Source: an uncultured Clostridia bacterium (GTDB taxonomy: Bacteria; Bacillota; Clostridia; Oscillospirales; CAG-272). From it: a DNA stretch of 6,313 nucleotides. Below the pieces are notes generated by a model. That model was not told where the DNA came from and did not search any database. It saw only the letters and a program-made list of their open reading frames with translations. Location: positions 1-6,313 of the forward strand of contig CALCTA010000043.1 of the NCBI GenBank assembly GCA_937893945.1, in the 5' to 3' direction. The position numbers and the translations under genes are program-made. Below are positions 1 to 6,232 of the stretch, piece by piece (the first letter of the stretch is position 1; every line of letters starts with the position of its first letter).

Positions 1-728
1 ACCTCGCAGATATCCTTAACTATACTGATAACGCGGCGTCTGAGCTTTTCATTTGTGGGGCTGAGGTTTATCATAAGGTTTTCATATACCTTGCCCGTCT
101 TGACCATAGAAGCGGTGGTAAGGATATTCAGGACCAGCTTTTGCGCCGTTCCTGCCTTAAGTCTTGTTGAGCCTGTGATTATCTCAGCTCCCGTATCGGT
201 ATAGATGCAGATATCCGATGCCCTTGCAAGCGCGCTATCCGCATTAGAGGTAACCGCGACGGTAACGCATCCGAGCTCCTTTGCGCGCTCGATCGCGCCA
301 ACTACGTAAGCCGCGCCGCCTGCGGCGGATATACCGACGACAACGTCGCCTGCGACAACTCTGCTCTCAATATCGTAAATTCCGTTCTCTCTCTTATCCT
401 CGCCGCCCTCGCCTGCCTTTACCAAGCACTCGTAGCCGCCTGCTATAATACCCGTAACGAGATCGTAGGGAACGCCGAAGGTAGGGGGACATTCTGACGC
501 GTCAAGCACTCCAAGTCTTCCTGACGTGCCTGCGCCTATGTAATAAAGCCTGCCGCCCTGCTCCATTGATGCGCTGATAGCGTCAACCGCCTTGGCGATA
601 TCCTCGCAAGCGTCCTCGACTGCCTTTACGGCAACGTAATTTTCCTCACTCATAAGCTTTACCATCTCCATGGTGGTCATCTTGTCTATATGAGTGCTTT
701 TGGGATTTCTCATTTCTGTCTTAAGCAT
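1..728 (-). CDS. murQ: N-acetylmuramic acid 6-phosphate etherase MurQ (3' end cut off by window edge)
   Basis: MurQ is a cytoplasmic enzyme that cleaves the lactyl ether of MurNAc-6-phosphate to give GlcNAc-6-phosphate and D-lactate, a step in recycling the cell wall. The 242 visible codons contain a SIS sugar-phosphate isomerase fold, with the family motif IGAGTSGRLG (residues 64-73) followed by DASECPPTFG (77-85 region). E79 and E110 are 31 residues apart, the same spacing as the two catalytic glutamates known in E. coli MurQ (89 and 120), so I assign them that role by analogy. Further conserved stretches are GISAAGGAAYV (132-142) and GSTRLKAGTAQK (186-197). The family is about 300 residues long, so some 55-60 residues lie outside the window. 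The ATG at 728 has an AGAGGT ribosome binding site 6 bases upstream and begins 19 bases after the lysozyme stop codon. Family assignment is secure. No kinase or transporter supplying its substrate is visible; it could lie downstream. Confidence 0.96.
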   Translation of the reverse strand, partial: MLKTEMRNPKSTHIDKMTTMEMVKLMSEENYVAVKAVEDACEDIAKAVDAISASMEQGGRLYYIGAGTSGRLGVLDASECPPTFGVPYDLVTGIIAGGYECLVKAGEGGEDKRENGIYDIESRVVAGDVVVGISAAGGAAYVVGAIERAKELGCVTVAVTSNADSALARASDICIYTDTGAEIITGSTRLKAGTAQKLVLNILTTASMVKTGKVYENLMINLSPTNEKLRRRVISIVKDICE

Positions 729-747
729 TTTTCTACCTCTGGCTGTA

Positions 748-2052
748 TTAGTCTTTCTTCTTTTTTTCAACAGTAATAGCAAGTGCCGCGGCGCAAGAGA
801 TCACAAGGGCGCTCGCGCCAAACGACGCACCGCATCCGCCCGTGGCGGAAGTATCTCCGCTCTGCTCATCGCTAGCGCTTCCGCTCTCTGCCGAGCTCGG
901 AGCATCGGTAGGCTTCTCGGTAGCCGTAGGCTCTCTGTATCTCTTGAGATTAGAGCCCTTTATCCAACCGCAAAGCCCGTCCTCGGTCTCTACCTTTACC
1001 CAATCAATTCCCCAGACCGCACGCGCCTCGACGGCGTTTACGAGATTTCCGTCGGTAACGTATCCGACAGTACCCGAATCCTTGTCGGGCTCATTGTAAA
1101 GACCTGTTTTGCTGCTTGCGGTATCTATAGTATATTTTCCGAGACGGAACTTACTCTCCTCGGTCAAACCGCTGCCGCCAACGGCAACGCTGTCGTCTGC
1201 CTCGTAGCCGTTGAACCCATACTTCTTGACGATAGATGGATAGTCCTTGTAGCAAATATTAGCGTCAAGTCGGCCGCTATATCCGCTTATGTACTTTGAC
1301 GAGGTATATTGATACATACCGAAGCGCTCGGAATACTCCTCTCCCTTGCGGTTGTACGTACCGTCATTAAAGTAGCAGGCTACCCAAAGCTCATACTTTT
1401 CTCCAAGCTCGTCTGCCTCGTCTCCCATCCAGCCGTTGTAGCTTCCGCTGTCTATCCAGCTTGAGCTGCTGTAAAGTCCGGCGAGATATCCTTTCTCCGC
1501 AATTCTGTCAAGGAAAGCCTCGCATATCGGCTTTGCGCGACTGCCGTCAGCCTCAAGATGAGTTCTTACCGCAGGAGCTTCAAAGTCCATATATACGGGA
1601 TATTCAAAGGTCTTTCCCTCTATGTATCCGAGAAGCGTGTCAGCCTCGCTCAAGGCTTCCTCAGGGCTTCTTGCCATAGAGTAGAAATAAACTCCAACGT
1701 CGAGTCCCGCCGCCTTGGCGTTCTCGTAGTTGCTCTCAAAATATTCGTCCTTCTCGGTTACGTAAGCGCCGTCCTTTTCGTATGTAACGCCCGCGCGGAT
1801 GATGATATAGCTAAACCCTGCCGCCTTTGCCGCATTAAAATTGAAGCTACCGCCCTGCCATACAGATATGTCAAGTCCGTGAGCATAAAGCTTTCCGTCT
1901 CCGTTCTTGCCGCCCTCGTAGCCTCTGTTATAGCCTGTCTCATACTGAGGCTCGTCCACGTATCCGCTCTCCTCGGCAAAGATCGGAAGTGAGAGAGAGC
2001 AGAGCATCACGGTCAGCATAAATACCGAGAATATTCTTAAAAACATCTTCAT
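748..2052 (-). CDS. Secreted GH25 (lysozyme/muramidase) protein with SH3 domain and C-terminal membrane anchor
   Basis: Predicted muramidase that cuts the beta-1,4 bond between MurNAc and GlcNAc outside the membrane. Residues 1-26 form a signal peptide (KMFLR, hydrophobic core, cleavage after IFA). A Gly/Tyr-rich spacer follows, then a GH25 domain (about 57-275): HGLDISVWQG carries D61, YMDFEAP carries D156 and E158, and RLDANICY carries D263, which together fit the acidic active site of the family. Residues 300-372 match a bacterial SH3 domain (GLYNEP, VGYVTDGN, WVKVE, GWIKGSNLK), likely binding wall peptide. A Pro/Thr/Ser/Glu-rich linker (373-403) leads to GGCGAS, a hydrophobic stretch (408-428) and EKKKKD, which suggests a processed or membrane-held C-terminus. 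At 434 residues it is complete. The ribosome binding site AAGGA directly follows the upstream stop codon but sits an unusually long 14 bases before the ATG; an in-frame TAA between them excludes an earlier start. It could be an autolysin or a weapon against other cells; neighbouring murQ favours wall turnover. Confidence 0.94.
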   Translation of the reverse strand: MKMFLRIFSVFMLTVMLCSLSLPIFAEESGYVDEPQYETGYNRGYEGGKNGDGKLYAHGLDISVWQGGSFNFNAAKAAGFSYIIIRAGVTYEKDGAYVTEKDEYFESNYENAKAAGLDVGVYFYSMARSPEEALSEADTLLGYIEGKTFEYPVYMDFEAPAVRTHLEADGSRAKPICEAFLDRIAEKGYLAGLYSSSSWIDSGSYNGWMGDEADELGEKYELWVACYFNDGTYNRKGEEYSERFGMYQYTSSKYISGYSGRLDANICYKDYPSIVKKYGFNGYEADDSVAVGGSGLTEESKFRLGKYTIDTASSKTGLYNEPDKDSGTVGYVTDGNLVNAVEARAVWGIDWVKVETEDGLCGWIKGSNLKRYREPTATEKPTDAPSSAESGSASDEQSGDTSATGGCGASFGASALVISCAAALAITVEKKKKD

Positions 2053-2071
2053 TTTTGATTTTTAATTCCTT
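2053..2071 (-). promoter_or_regulatory. Ribosome binding site of the lysozyme gene with long spacer
   Basis: AAGGA comes immediately after the TGA stop of the DUF368 gene and is separated by 14 A/T-rich bases from the ATG at 2052. The spacer is longer than the usual 5-9 bases. No nearer site is visible and an in-frame TAA blocks an upstream start, so expression may depend on coupling to the upstream gene. Confidence 0.6.
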
Positions 2072-3037
2072 TCAGGATTGCTTTTTCTTAAGCTCGTATC
2101 TCGTCAGCATCAGCGAGCCGACAAGTCCGAGAGCAAAGAGAACTGCTCCGATGATAACGTCGGGAAGGATACCCTCTCCCCTGCCCCAGCCGAGATATAT
2201 CTCCCATATATCAGGGTTGAAGAACATCGAGGCGATAGATCCGAATGAAAGTCCTACCACCAAGAAAAAGGTAGGCGCGCGATGACGCGCGATAAGTGCC
2301 GAAAATCCTCGCGAGATAAGCACGAGACCGACTATAAATCCACCGCCGATGCAGAGGTAAAGTCCAAGCACCGCGGGATTTTCTAATATATAGTCAAGAT
2401 GCAGACTGTTGAGTATAGGCTTGAACTGTCCGCAAGCCATAAGTATCGCAGTGGCGCTCAGTCCCGGAATGACCTGAGTTCCCGACACCACCATTCCGAG
2501 AGGAATATATATAAGGAAGAGATACCACGGAAAAGCGGTAAAGCTGTCTGCTCCTATACTGACAGAGCCCTGCGAGAGAGCTATCGAGAGCGCTCCTACC
2601 CCGAGAGGTATCAGAAAGCCTACGCCCGAGAGGCAGAGCCTTGCGGGGCTTCTCCTCTCCCCCTTGACCTCTGCTGTAAGCGCGGGGATAGCTCCGCACA
2701 TAAGTCCTGCGAAAAGGCAGATTATTATAAACATATATTCCCCGAACATTTTCTGTATTACGAGAAATCCGCCGCCAAAGCCGACTATCGCGCCTATTCC
2801 TATCGGCAGAAGGAAGCCAAAGCAACGCTTGAAATCGTTTAGTATATTACCTATGGCATAAAGCATAGCGGCGTACATTCCGAACATTATCGCCACCGTT
2901 GAGCCGCTCACCCCCGGCACTATCACCGCAAGTCCTATCACCACGCCAAGCACGAGAGATGCAACGAAGCTCTTTGGGGTATGCTTCTTGAGTGGGATAT
3001 CGCTCTGCCTGTCCTTTATCTTTTCTTCATTGTTCAT
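2072..3037 (-). CDS. DUF368 family membrane protein, likely polyprenyl-phosphate (undecaprenyl-phosphate) translocase, PopT-like
   Basis: Polytopic membrane protein of 321 residues with roughly eight to ten hydrophobic segments starting near residue 24. The diagnostic DUF368 motif IVPGVSGSTVAIMFGMY lies at residues 39-55; a second, related motif, VIPGLSATAILMACG, lies at 189-203, about 150 residues later, suggesting an internal duplication. A short Lys-rich tail (ELKKKQS) ends the protein. Members of DUF368 have been reported to flip undecaprenyl phosphate back to the cytoplasmic face so that the carrier can be reused for peptidoglycan and surface polymers; that role is carried over from the family and not shown here. 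The second motif has Ala-Thr where many members have Gly-Ser. The ATG at 3037 has GGAGAG 8 bases upstream. It starts 18 bases after the DUF2974 gene and is followed 19 bases later by the lysozyme gene, so co-transcription with a wall hydrolase fits a cell-envelope role. Confidence 0.9.
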   Translation of the reverse strand: MNNEEKIKDRQSDIPLKKHTPKSFVASLVLGVVIGLAVIVPGVSGSTVAIMFGMYAAMLYAIGNILNDFKRCFGFLLPIGIGAIVGFGGGFLVIQKMFGEYMFIIICLFAGLMCGAIPALTAEVKGERRSPARLCLSGVGFLIPLGVGALSIALSQGSVSIGADSFTAFPWYLFLIYIPLGMVVSGTQVIPGLSATAILMACGQFKPILNSLHLDYILENPAVLGLYLCIGGGFIVGLVLISRGFSALIARHRAPTFFLVVGLSFGSIASMFFNPDIWEIYLGWGRGEGILPDVIIGAVLFALGLVGSLMLTRYELKKKQS

Positions 3038-3055
3038 TCCAAAATCTCTCCGTTT

Positions 3056-4189
3056 TTATTTCGCTCCCGCAGCGCCCTTTTCGAGCTTCTGCTGTTTTTT
3101 CTTTCCGAATATTATATTGATGCATCTTCGCACCTGATTGCGCGCGTCGTTGTCCATCGCGTTCCACGCGCGAACTATCTTTATCTTATCTGCACCAAGG
3201 TCGCTGAGCGTCTTTGCATTAGTCGCGGAAAGCGCCTCGTAGAGCGCATCCACAACGTTTTCTCTCTCGGCAGGCGACATAGTCGCAAGCCACTCCTTCA
3301 TAGAGGTATCTATGACCTTGCTATGCTCGCTGACAGAATCAAGCTTGACGAAGCTGTTGCCCATCGCCTCCCAGCTAAGACCGTTGTGCTGCATTATTCC
3401 GCTCTGTCGGCTCTTTACGACCGTGTAGCTCTCCTCGTGCTCAAGCAGCATTCCCACGACAGAGGACTGCGGAACGTAGGTAAATATCCTGTCCTTTATC
3501 TCCTTATAATCCTCTCCCGCGATAAAATCCGAATCAAAGCCCGGTCCGTCGTTGTTATAGACCGCCGTTATGCGCGATTTCGTAGCCTTGCTCGCCTTTA
3601 CCGCCGCATACACCGCAAGATTTCCGCCCTTGCTGTGTCCGCCGACGTATATATTTCCGTGAGTGTGCTCGGCAATATATTCAAGATAATCCTTTGCCTC
3701 TCTTTGAGCAGGCACGGGATGCATAAAGCTCATATTGAAATTCTCTTTCCAACCTACGAGCGTGTCGTCAGTGCCTCGGTAGGCAACGAAAACGTCGCCG
3801 TTGCCAAGCAAAAAGCTTATTGCCGAAAATTGCTTCTGCTCCTCGTCGCATATGCGGTTGACGAACGCGAACGGGCGGGTAAGTCCGAAGCGTGCCGTCT
3901 TAGCCGCGCGAGCAAGAAGCGTTACTGTCTCTTTTGGGATTATAAGTCCCATTGACGGTATAACTCCCCTCTGCGCCTTGAGAAAGGATTTGGTAACGCT
4001 CAGAAGCACGGGCGGTCGCTTGCCGCCTTCGGCATCGGGAACAACAAATCCCGTAAAGTCAATATAGGTAAGGATAGACAGTATCAGACTATCCACCTCG
4101 CAAAATCCGGAGTGGTCAAACGTCAGATCTCCTCTCCAGGACAGATAATCGTAAAGCGAAGAGGATTGCATTTGCTTTTTCTCTCCCAT
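3056..4189 (-). CDS. DUF2974 (Mbeg1-like) alpha/beta hydrolase, putative intracellular lipase/esterase
   Basis: A 377-residue protein without signal peptide or membrane segment, so probably cytoplasmic. The nucleophile elbow GGHSKGGNLAVYAA (183-196) gives S186 as the likely nucleophile in a GxSxG motif. VFVAYRGTDDTLVGWKENF (133-151) resembles the oxyanion-side RGT motif of class 3 lipases. D214 in YNNDGPGF and H268 in MQHNGLSWE are candidates for the rest of the triad, judged from position and conservation in memory, not from a structure. The N-terminal SLYDYLSWRGDLTF and the helical C-terminal part (about 294-358) are typical of DUF2974 proteins in Clostridia; a Lys-rich tail ends the chain. 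The substrate is unknown. The ATG at 4189 has AAAGGAG only 4 bases upstream; the ATG at 4171 (residue 7) has GGAGAG at 8 bases and is a reasonable alternative. It lies between a small cysteine protein and DUF368, with gaps of 28 and 18 bases. Confidence 0.88.
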   Translation of the reverse strand: MGEKKQMQSSSLYDYLSWRGDLTFDHSGFCEVDSLILSILTYIDFTGFVVPDAEGGKRPPVLLSVTKSFLKAQRGVIPSMGLIIPKETVTLLARAAKTARFGLTRPFAFVNRICDEEQKQFSAISFLLGNGDVFVAYRGTDDTLVGWKENFNMSFMHPVPAQREAKDYLEYIAEHTHGNIYVGGHSKGGNLAVYAAVKASKATKSRITAVYNNDGPGFDSDFIAGEDYKEIKDRIFTYVPQSSVVGMLLEHEESYTVVKSRQSGIMQHNGLSWEAMGNSFVKLDSVSEHSKVIDTSMKEWLATMSPAERENVVDALYEALSATNAKTLSDLGADKIKIVRAWNAMDNDARNQVRRCINIIFGKKKQQKLEKGAAGAK

Positions 4190-4200
4190 AATTCTCCTTT
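4190..4200 (-). promoter_or_regulatory. Ribosome binding site of the DUF2974 gene, unusually close to the ATG
   Basis: AAAGGAG is followed by only four bases (AATT) before the ATG at 4189. A second site, GGAGAG, formed by codons 2-3, stands 8 bases before the ATG of residue 7 (4171). The true start could be either; the difference is six residues. Confidence 0.6.
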
Positions 4201-4217
4201 GTTACTCGCGCACAAGA

Positions 4218-4421
4218 CTATATCTGTTTGTGTACGCTCTTGTATTCATCGTAAAATCTGTAATAAGGACAGCTTCCGGTATCTCTGCCCAGAAAGTCTG
4301 CCATCTCGTCCTCGTCAAGTCTCATATCGCACACGTACGCGTCAAGCTCCTCGTCGTAATCGTAAAACTCACAGCTCTCGCAGTTACGCGGCTTTTTCGG
4401 AGTTGCTCCCGTCTTTGCCAT
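4218..4421 (-). CDS. Small acidic four-cysteine protein (DUF6472-like), function unknown
   Basis: A 67-residue protein with no signal peptide. Four cysteines, C14-x2-C17, C31 and C51, suggest a bound zinc ion or a small metal cluster. The centre is strongly acidic (DYDEELDAY, RLDEDEMADFLG), followed by SCPYYRFYDEYK and a basic end. I recognise the pattern as a small conserved protein of Clostridia, often next to ruvX and annotated as DUF6472; this name is from memory. No biochemical role is known to me. Its start is well supported: GAGGTGA overlaps the ruvX TGA stop and the ATG follows 9 bases after that stop, which points to translational coupling with ruvX. It could be a regulator or a partner of a neighbour, but nothing in the sequence decides this. 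Confidence 0.85.
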   Translation of the reverse strand: MAKTGATPKKPRNCESCEFYDYDEELDAYVCDMRLDEDEMADFLGRDTGSCPYYRFYDEYKSVHKQI

Positions 4422-4430
4422 TTTTTCACC

Positions 4431-4925
4431 TCAGCTCAAATATTTCAGTCTGTCAAGGCAGTTCTGCAGAATTATCTCGGCAGAAAGTGTGTCTATAACT
4501 CCCTTGCGCTTTTTTCCTCTCGTGTTGGTCTCGTTGAGATAACGAGAGGCTGTCATTGTGGTCATTCTTTCGTCAAACATCGCCACGGGAAGTCCCGAGA
4601 GCTCCTTGAGCATCCTCGCGAACTTGCGGCATCTTGCCGCTCTGCCGCCCTCGCTTCCGTCCATATTTACAGGCAAGCCTACGACGAGCGCCGCCACTTT
4701 GTTTTCCTTTGCCGCCTCTGCCACCGCTTCTGCCGTCTTTTCAATTCCGCCGGGTGAGATATATCCTATTCCCGAGGCGAGAAAGCGCGAGGCGTCGCAT
4801 ATAGCAAGACCCGTGCGGACGTCGCCGAAATCCACCGACATTATTCTTCCAACGCTTGCCTTTATGTCGGCAAGGCTGTCAAGGACAGTCAGCTCCTCAT
4901 CTTTAATTGTATCATTTTCAGGCAT
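4431..4925 (-). CDS. ruvX: RuvX/YqgF family putative Holliday junction resolvase / pre-16S rRNA nuclease
   Basis: RNase H-fold nuclease of the YqgF family, described both as a putative Holliday junction resolvase and as the nuclease that matures the 5' end of 16S rRNA. The motifs are in order: RIMSVDFGDVRTGLAICD (27-44) with D32, VVGLPVNMDGSEGGRA (81-96), AMFDERMTT (115-123) with D118/E119, and KGVIDTLSAEIILQNCLD (141-158) with D145, so the acidic active site looks complete. At 164 residues it is longer than the usual 135-150 because some 26 acidic residues precede the first strand. The ATG at 4925 has AGGA 7 bases upstream and overlaps the cca stop by 8 bases. A start at the ATG for residue 29 is conceivable but would cut into the first beta strand. 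The next gene follows after 9 bases. Bacterial YqgF proteins are soluble and commonly housekeeping. Confidence 0.94.
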   Translation of the reverse strand: MPENDTIKDEELTVLDSLADIKASVGRIMSVDFGDVRTGLAICDASRFLASGIGYISPGGIEKTAEAVAEAAKENKVAALVVGLPVNMDGSEGGRAARCRKFARMLKELSGLPVAMFDERMTTMTASRYLNETNTRGKKRKGVIDTLSAEIILQNCLDRLKYLS

Positions 4926-6120
4926 TTTTATTCCTATCCTTTATCTTATTCTTTTCGCTCTCTGCTATCTGCAAAAGGCTCTCTTTGTTATTCTTACTCG
5001 GCTCGTCTATCGCAATATCAAGAAGAAAAGAAAGCATCTCGCCTATCTCTTTTCCGCGAAGTCCAAGTGTCTCCATATCCTTTCCGCCTACCGCGAGATC
5101 GGAGATCACTCTCGGCGCGTCGTTTTCCTCGGCAAGAGACAGCACAGAGCTATCCGAATTGCCAAGAAGCACCGAGGCGCAAAGCGCGTCGCTCGCGTCT
5201 CTGCCGTATTTCGCGAGAAAGCGCGATATCTCTGCTCTTGACGAAAGGCTTACCGCCGCACCCACGGCTACCGCCATAGCGCCGCTCCTCTGCCTGTTAG
5301 AGCATTTAAGCGAGCAGAGTATCTCTCTCCTGCGGTTCTCGTCCGCCTCGTAAAGAAGCATTCCCAAACGAGCCTCGTCTGTATCGGGCAGCTTGCATAT
5401 AAGCGAAAATATCCTCTCGCTCGGGCAGTAGTCCCCGAGAATATATCGCAGTATGCCGTTATCTCTCATAAGCGCGAGAGCGTCTGCCGAGTGGGGTGAA
5501 TGCAAGAGCTTTAGCAGCTCTGAGAATATCCTCTCTTTTGCTATATTATCAAGTCCGCCTCGGCATTCGCGAGCGGCAACGAGTGTTTCTTCTTCTATTT
5601 TAAATCCAAGCTGCGCCGAAAAACGAAAGGCGCGCATGATCCTCAGAGCGTCCTCGGTAAATCTCTTGTGCGGCTCGCCGACGGCTCTTATGATGCCGTT
5701 ACGGAGATCCTCAATGCCGCCGAATTTATCAACAAGACCTACTTTTTCGTTATACGCCATCGCGTTGACGGTAAAATCCCGTCTTGCGAGGTCCTCAGAG
5801 AGACAGCGCGTGAAGCTGACACTGTCGGGGTGGCGCGAGTCGGTGTATCCGCCGTCGATGCGAAATGTGGTTATCTCTACGGGTCTACCGTCAGAGAGAA
5901 CGGTAAGAGTTCCGTGCTTCAAACCTGTCTTTATAACGCGGAAGTCGGAAAATATCTCAAGCATACTCTCGGGGAGCGCAGAGGTGGTCATATCGTAATC
6001 GCTCGGGGCCTTGCCAAGAAGCGAATCGCGCAAGCCGCCGCCAACGATATACGCCTCTTCGCCAAAGGCTTTGAGACGGTCAATAAGAGCCGAGACAAAA
6101 TCAGGTATCTCTATACGCAC
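4918..6120 (-). CDS. cca: CCA tRNA nucleotidyltransferase / poly(A) polymerase family, GTG start
   Basis: Class II nucleotidyltransferase that adds or repairs the CCA end of tRNAs using CTP and ATP. Numbering from the chosen GTG, the 400-residue chain shows YIVGGGLRDSLLG (24-36), the metal-binding SDYDMTT (40-46, D41 and D43), TFRIDGGYTDSRHP (85-98), DLARRDFTVNAMAY (110-123) and the nucleotide-selecting EDALR (156-160), followed by the helical body and RNA-binding domains. No HD domain is seen. Whether it adds CCA, CC or A alone cannot be settled by eye, but a complete flexible-loop region favours full CCA addition. The reading frame opens at a TTG (6138), yet AAAGGAG lies inside that extension exactly 7 bases before the GTG at 6120, and the promoter would leave the TTG only about 8 bases of leader, so GTG is preferred. 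It is the first gene of the operon, and its stop overlaps ruvX by 8 bases. Confidence 0.93.
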   Translation of the reverse strand: MRIEIPDFVSALIDRLKAFGEEAYIVGGGLRDSLLGKAPSDYDMTTSALPESMLEIFSDFRVIKTGLKHGTLTVLSDGRPVEITTFRIDGGYTDSRHPDSVSFTRCLSEDLARRDFTVNAMAYNEKVGLVDKFGGIEDLRNGIIRAVGEPHKRFTEDALRIMRAFRFSAQLGFKIEEETLVAARECRGGLDNIAKERIFSELLKLLHSPHSADALALMRDNGILRYILGDYCPSERIFSLICKLPDTDEARLGMLLYEADENRRREILCSLKCSNRQRSGAMAVAVGAAVSLSSRAEISRFLAKYGRDASDALCASVLLGNSDSSVLSLAEENDAPRVISDLAVGGKDMETLGLRGKEIGEMLSFLLDIAIDEPSKNNKESLLQIAESEKNKIKDRNKNA

Positions 6121-6127
6121 GAAATCA

Positions 6128-6134
6128 CTCCTTT
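6128..6134 (-). promoter_or_regulatory. Ribosome binding site of cca that fixes the GTG start
   Basis: On the minus strand this reads AAAGGAG, a nearly full match to the anti-Shine-Dalgarno sequence, with a 7-base spacer to GTG at 6120. Because it lies downstream of the TTG at 6138, it argues against the longer frame. Confidence 0.9.
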
Positions 6135-6152
6135 CCAAAATACTCCGATTTT

Positions 6153-6181
6153 ATTATACACCATTTTTTCGTTTATGTCAA
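6153..6181 (-). promoter_or_regulatory. Perfect consensus sigma-A promoter of the cca-ruvX-...-murQ operon
   Basis: Reading the minus strand, TTGACA (6181-6176) and TATAAT (6158-6153) are both exact consensus hexamers separated by exactly 17 bases. Transcription should start near 6145-6147, giving a leader of about 26 bases that ends in the strong cca ribosome binding site. No other convincing promoter was found in the short gaps between the genes, so this one may serve all seven. The spacing and exact match make chance unlikely, and its position just before the first gene is what is expected. Confidence 0.93.
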
Positions 6182-6208
6182 GGAAGATAGATTGTTTAAC
6201 GCTATTTT

Positions 6209-6232
6209 GCTACTTTTTTGAAAAAAAGTAGC
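6209..6232. repeat. Perfect inverted repeat, hairpin with 11-base arms
   Basis: GCTACTTTTTT (6209-6219) and its exact reverse complement AAAAAAGTAGC (6222-6232) are separated by two bases. The pairing can be extended outward by TTTT (6205-6208) with AAAA (6235-6238) past a two-base GC bulge. On neither strand is it followed by a clean T run directly after the stem, so it is not a standard terminator. It sits about 28 bases upstream of the -35 box. Confidence 0.85.

Noticed and set aside
694..1299. 201-codon open frame on the plus strand opposite the lysozyme gene
   Set aside because: It is antisense to a well-supported GH25-SH3 coding sequence; its hydrophobic N-terminus is just the complement of the murQ start and the lysozyme tail.
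2275..2290. Short GCGCG...CGCGC palindrome
   Set aside because: Only five paired bases within DUF368 codons for Ala-Arg-His-Arg-Ala; no regulatory context.
3141..3172. CGCGCGT / ACGCGCG inverted repeat with an 18-base loop
   Set aside because: It lies inside the coding sequence of the DUF2974 gene and is explained by Arg/Ala codons; no T tract follows.
2981..3955. 324-codon open frame on the plus strand opposite the DUF2974 gene
   Set aside because: The minus-strand gene has clear family motifs. The plus-strand product is Arg/Leu/Ser-rich without a recognisable domain and has no good ribosome binding site; it is an antisense shadow of the codon pattern.
4190..4260. Internal promoter with a TATAGT-like box before the DUF2974 gene
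   Set aside because: No acceptable -35 hexamer lies 16-18 bases upstream; the box is formed by the last codons of the small cysteine protein.
5668..6231. 187-codon open frame on the plus strand opposite cca and the promoter
   Set aside because: It runs across the complement of a secure cca gene, the consensus promoter and into the hairpin repeat; no family motif and no ribosome binding site.
6209..6232. Rho-independent terminator of a gene to the right of the window
   Set aside because: The stem is A/T-rich and is not followed by a T run on the minus strand (AAAATAG follows) nor immediately on the plus strand, so a repeat element is the better reading.
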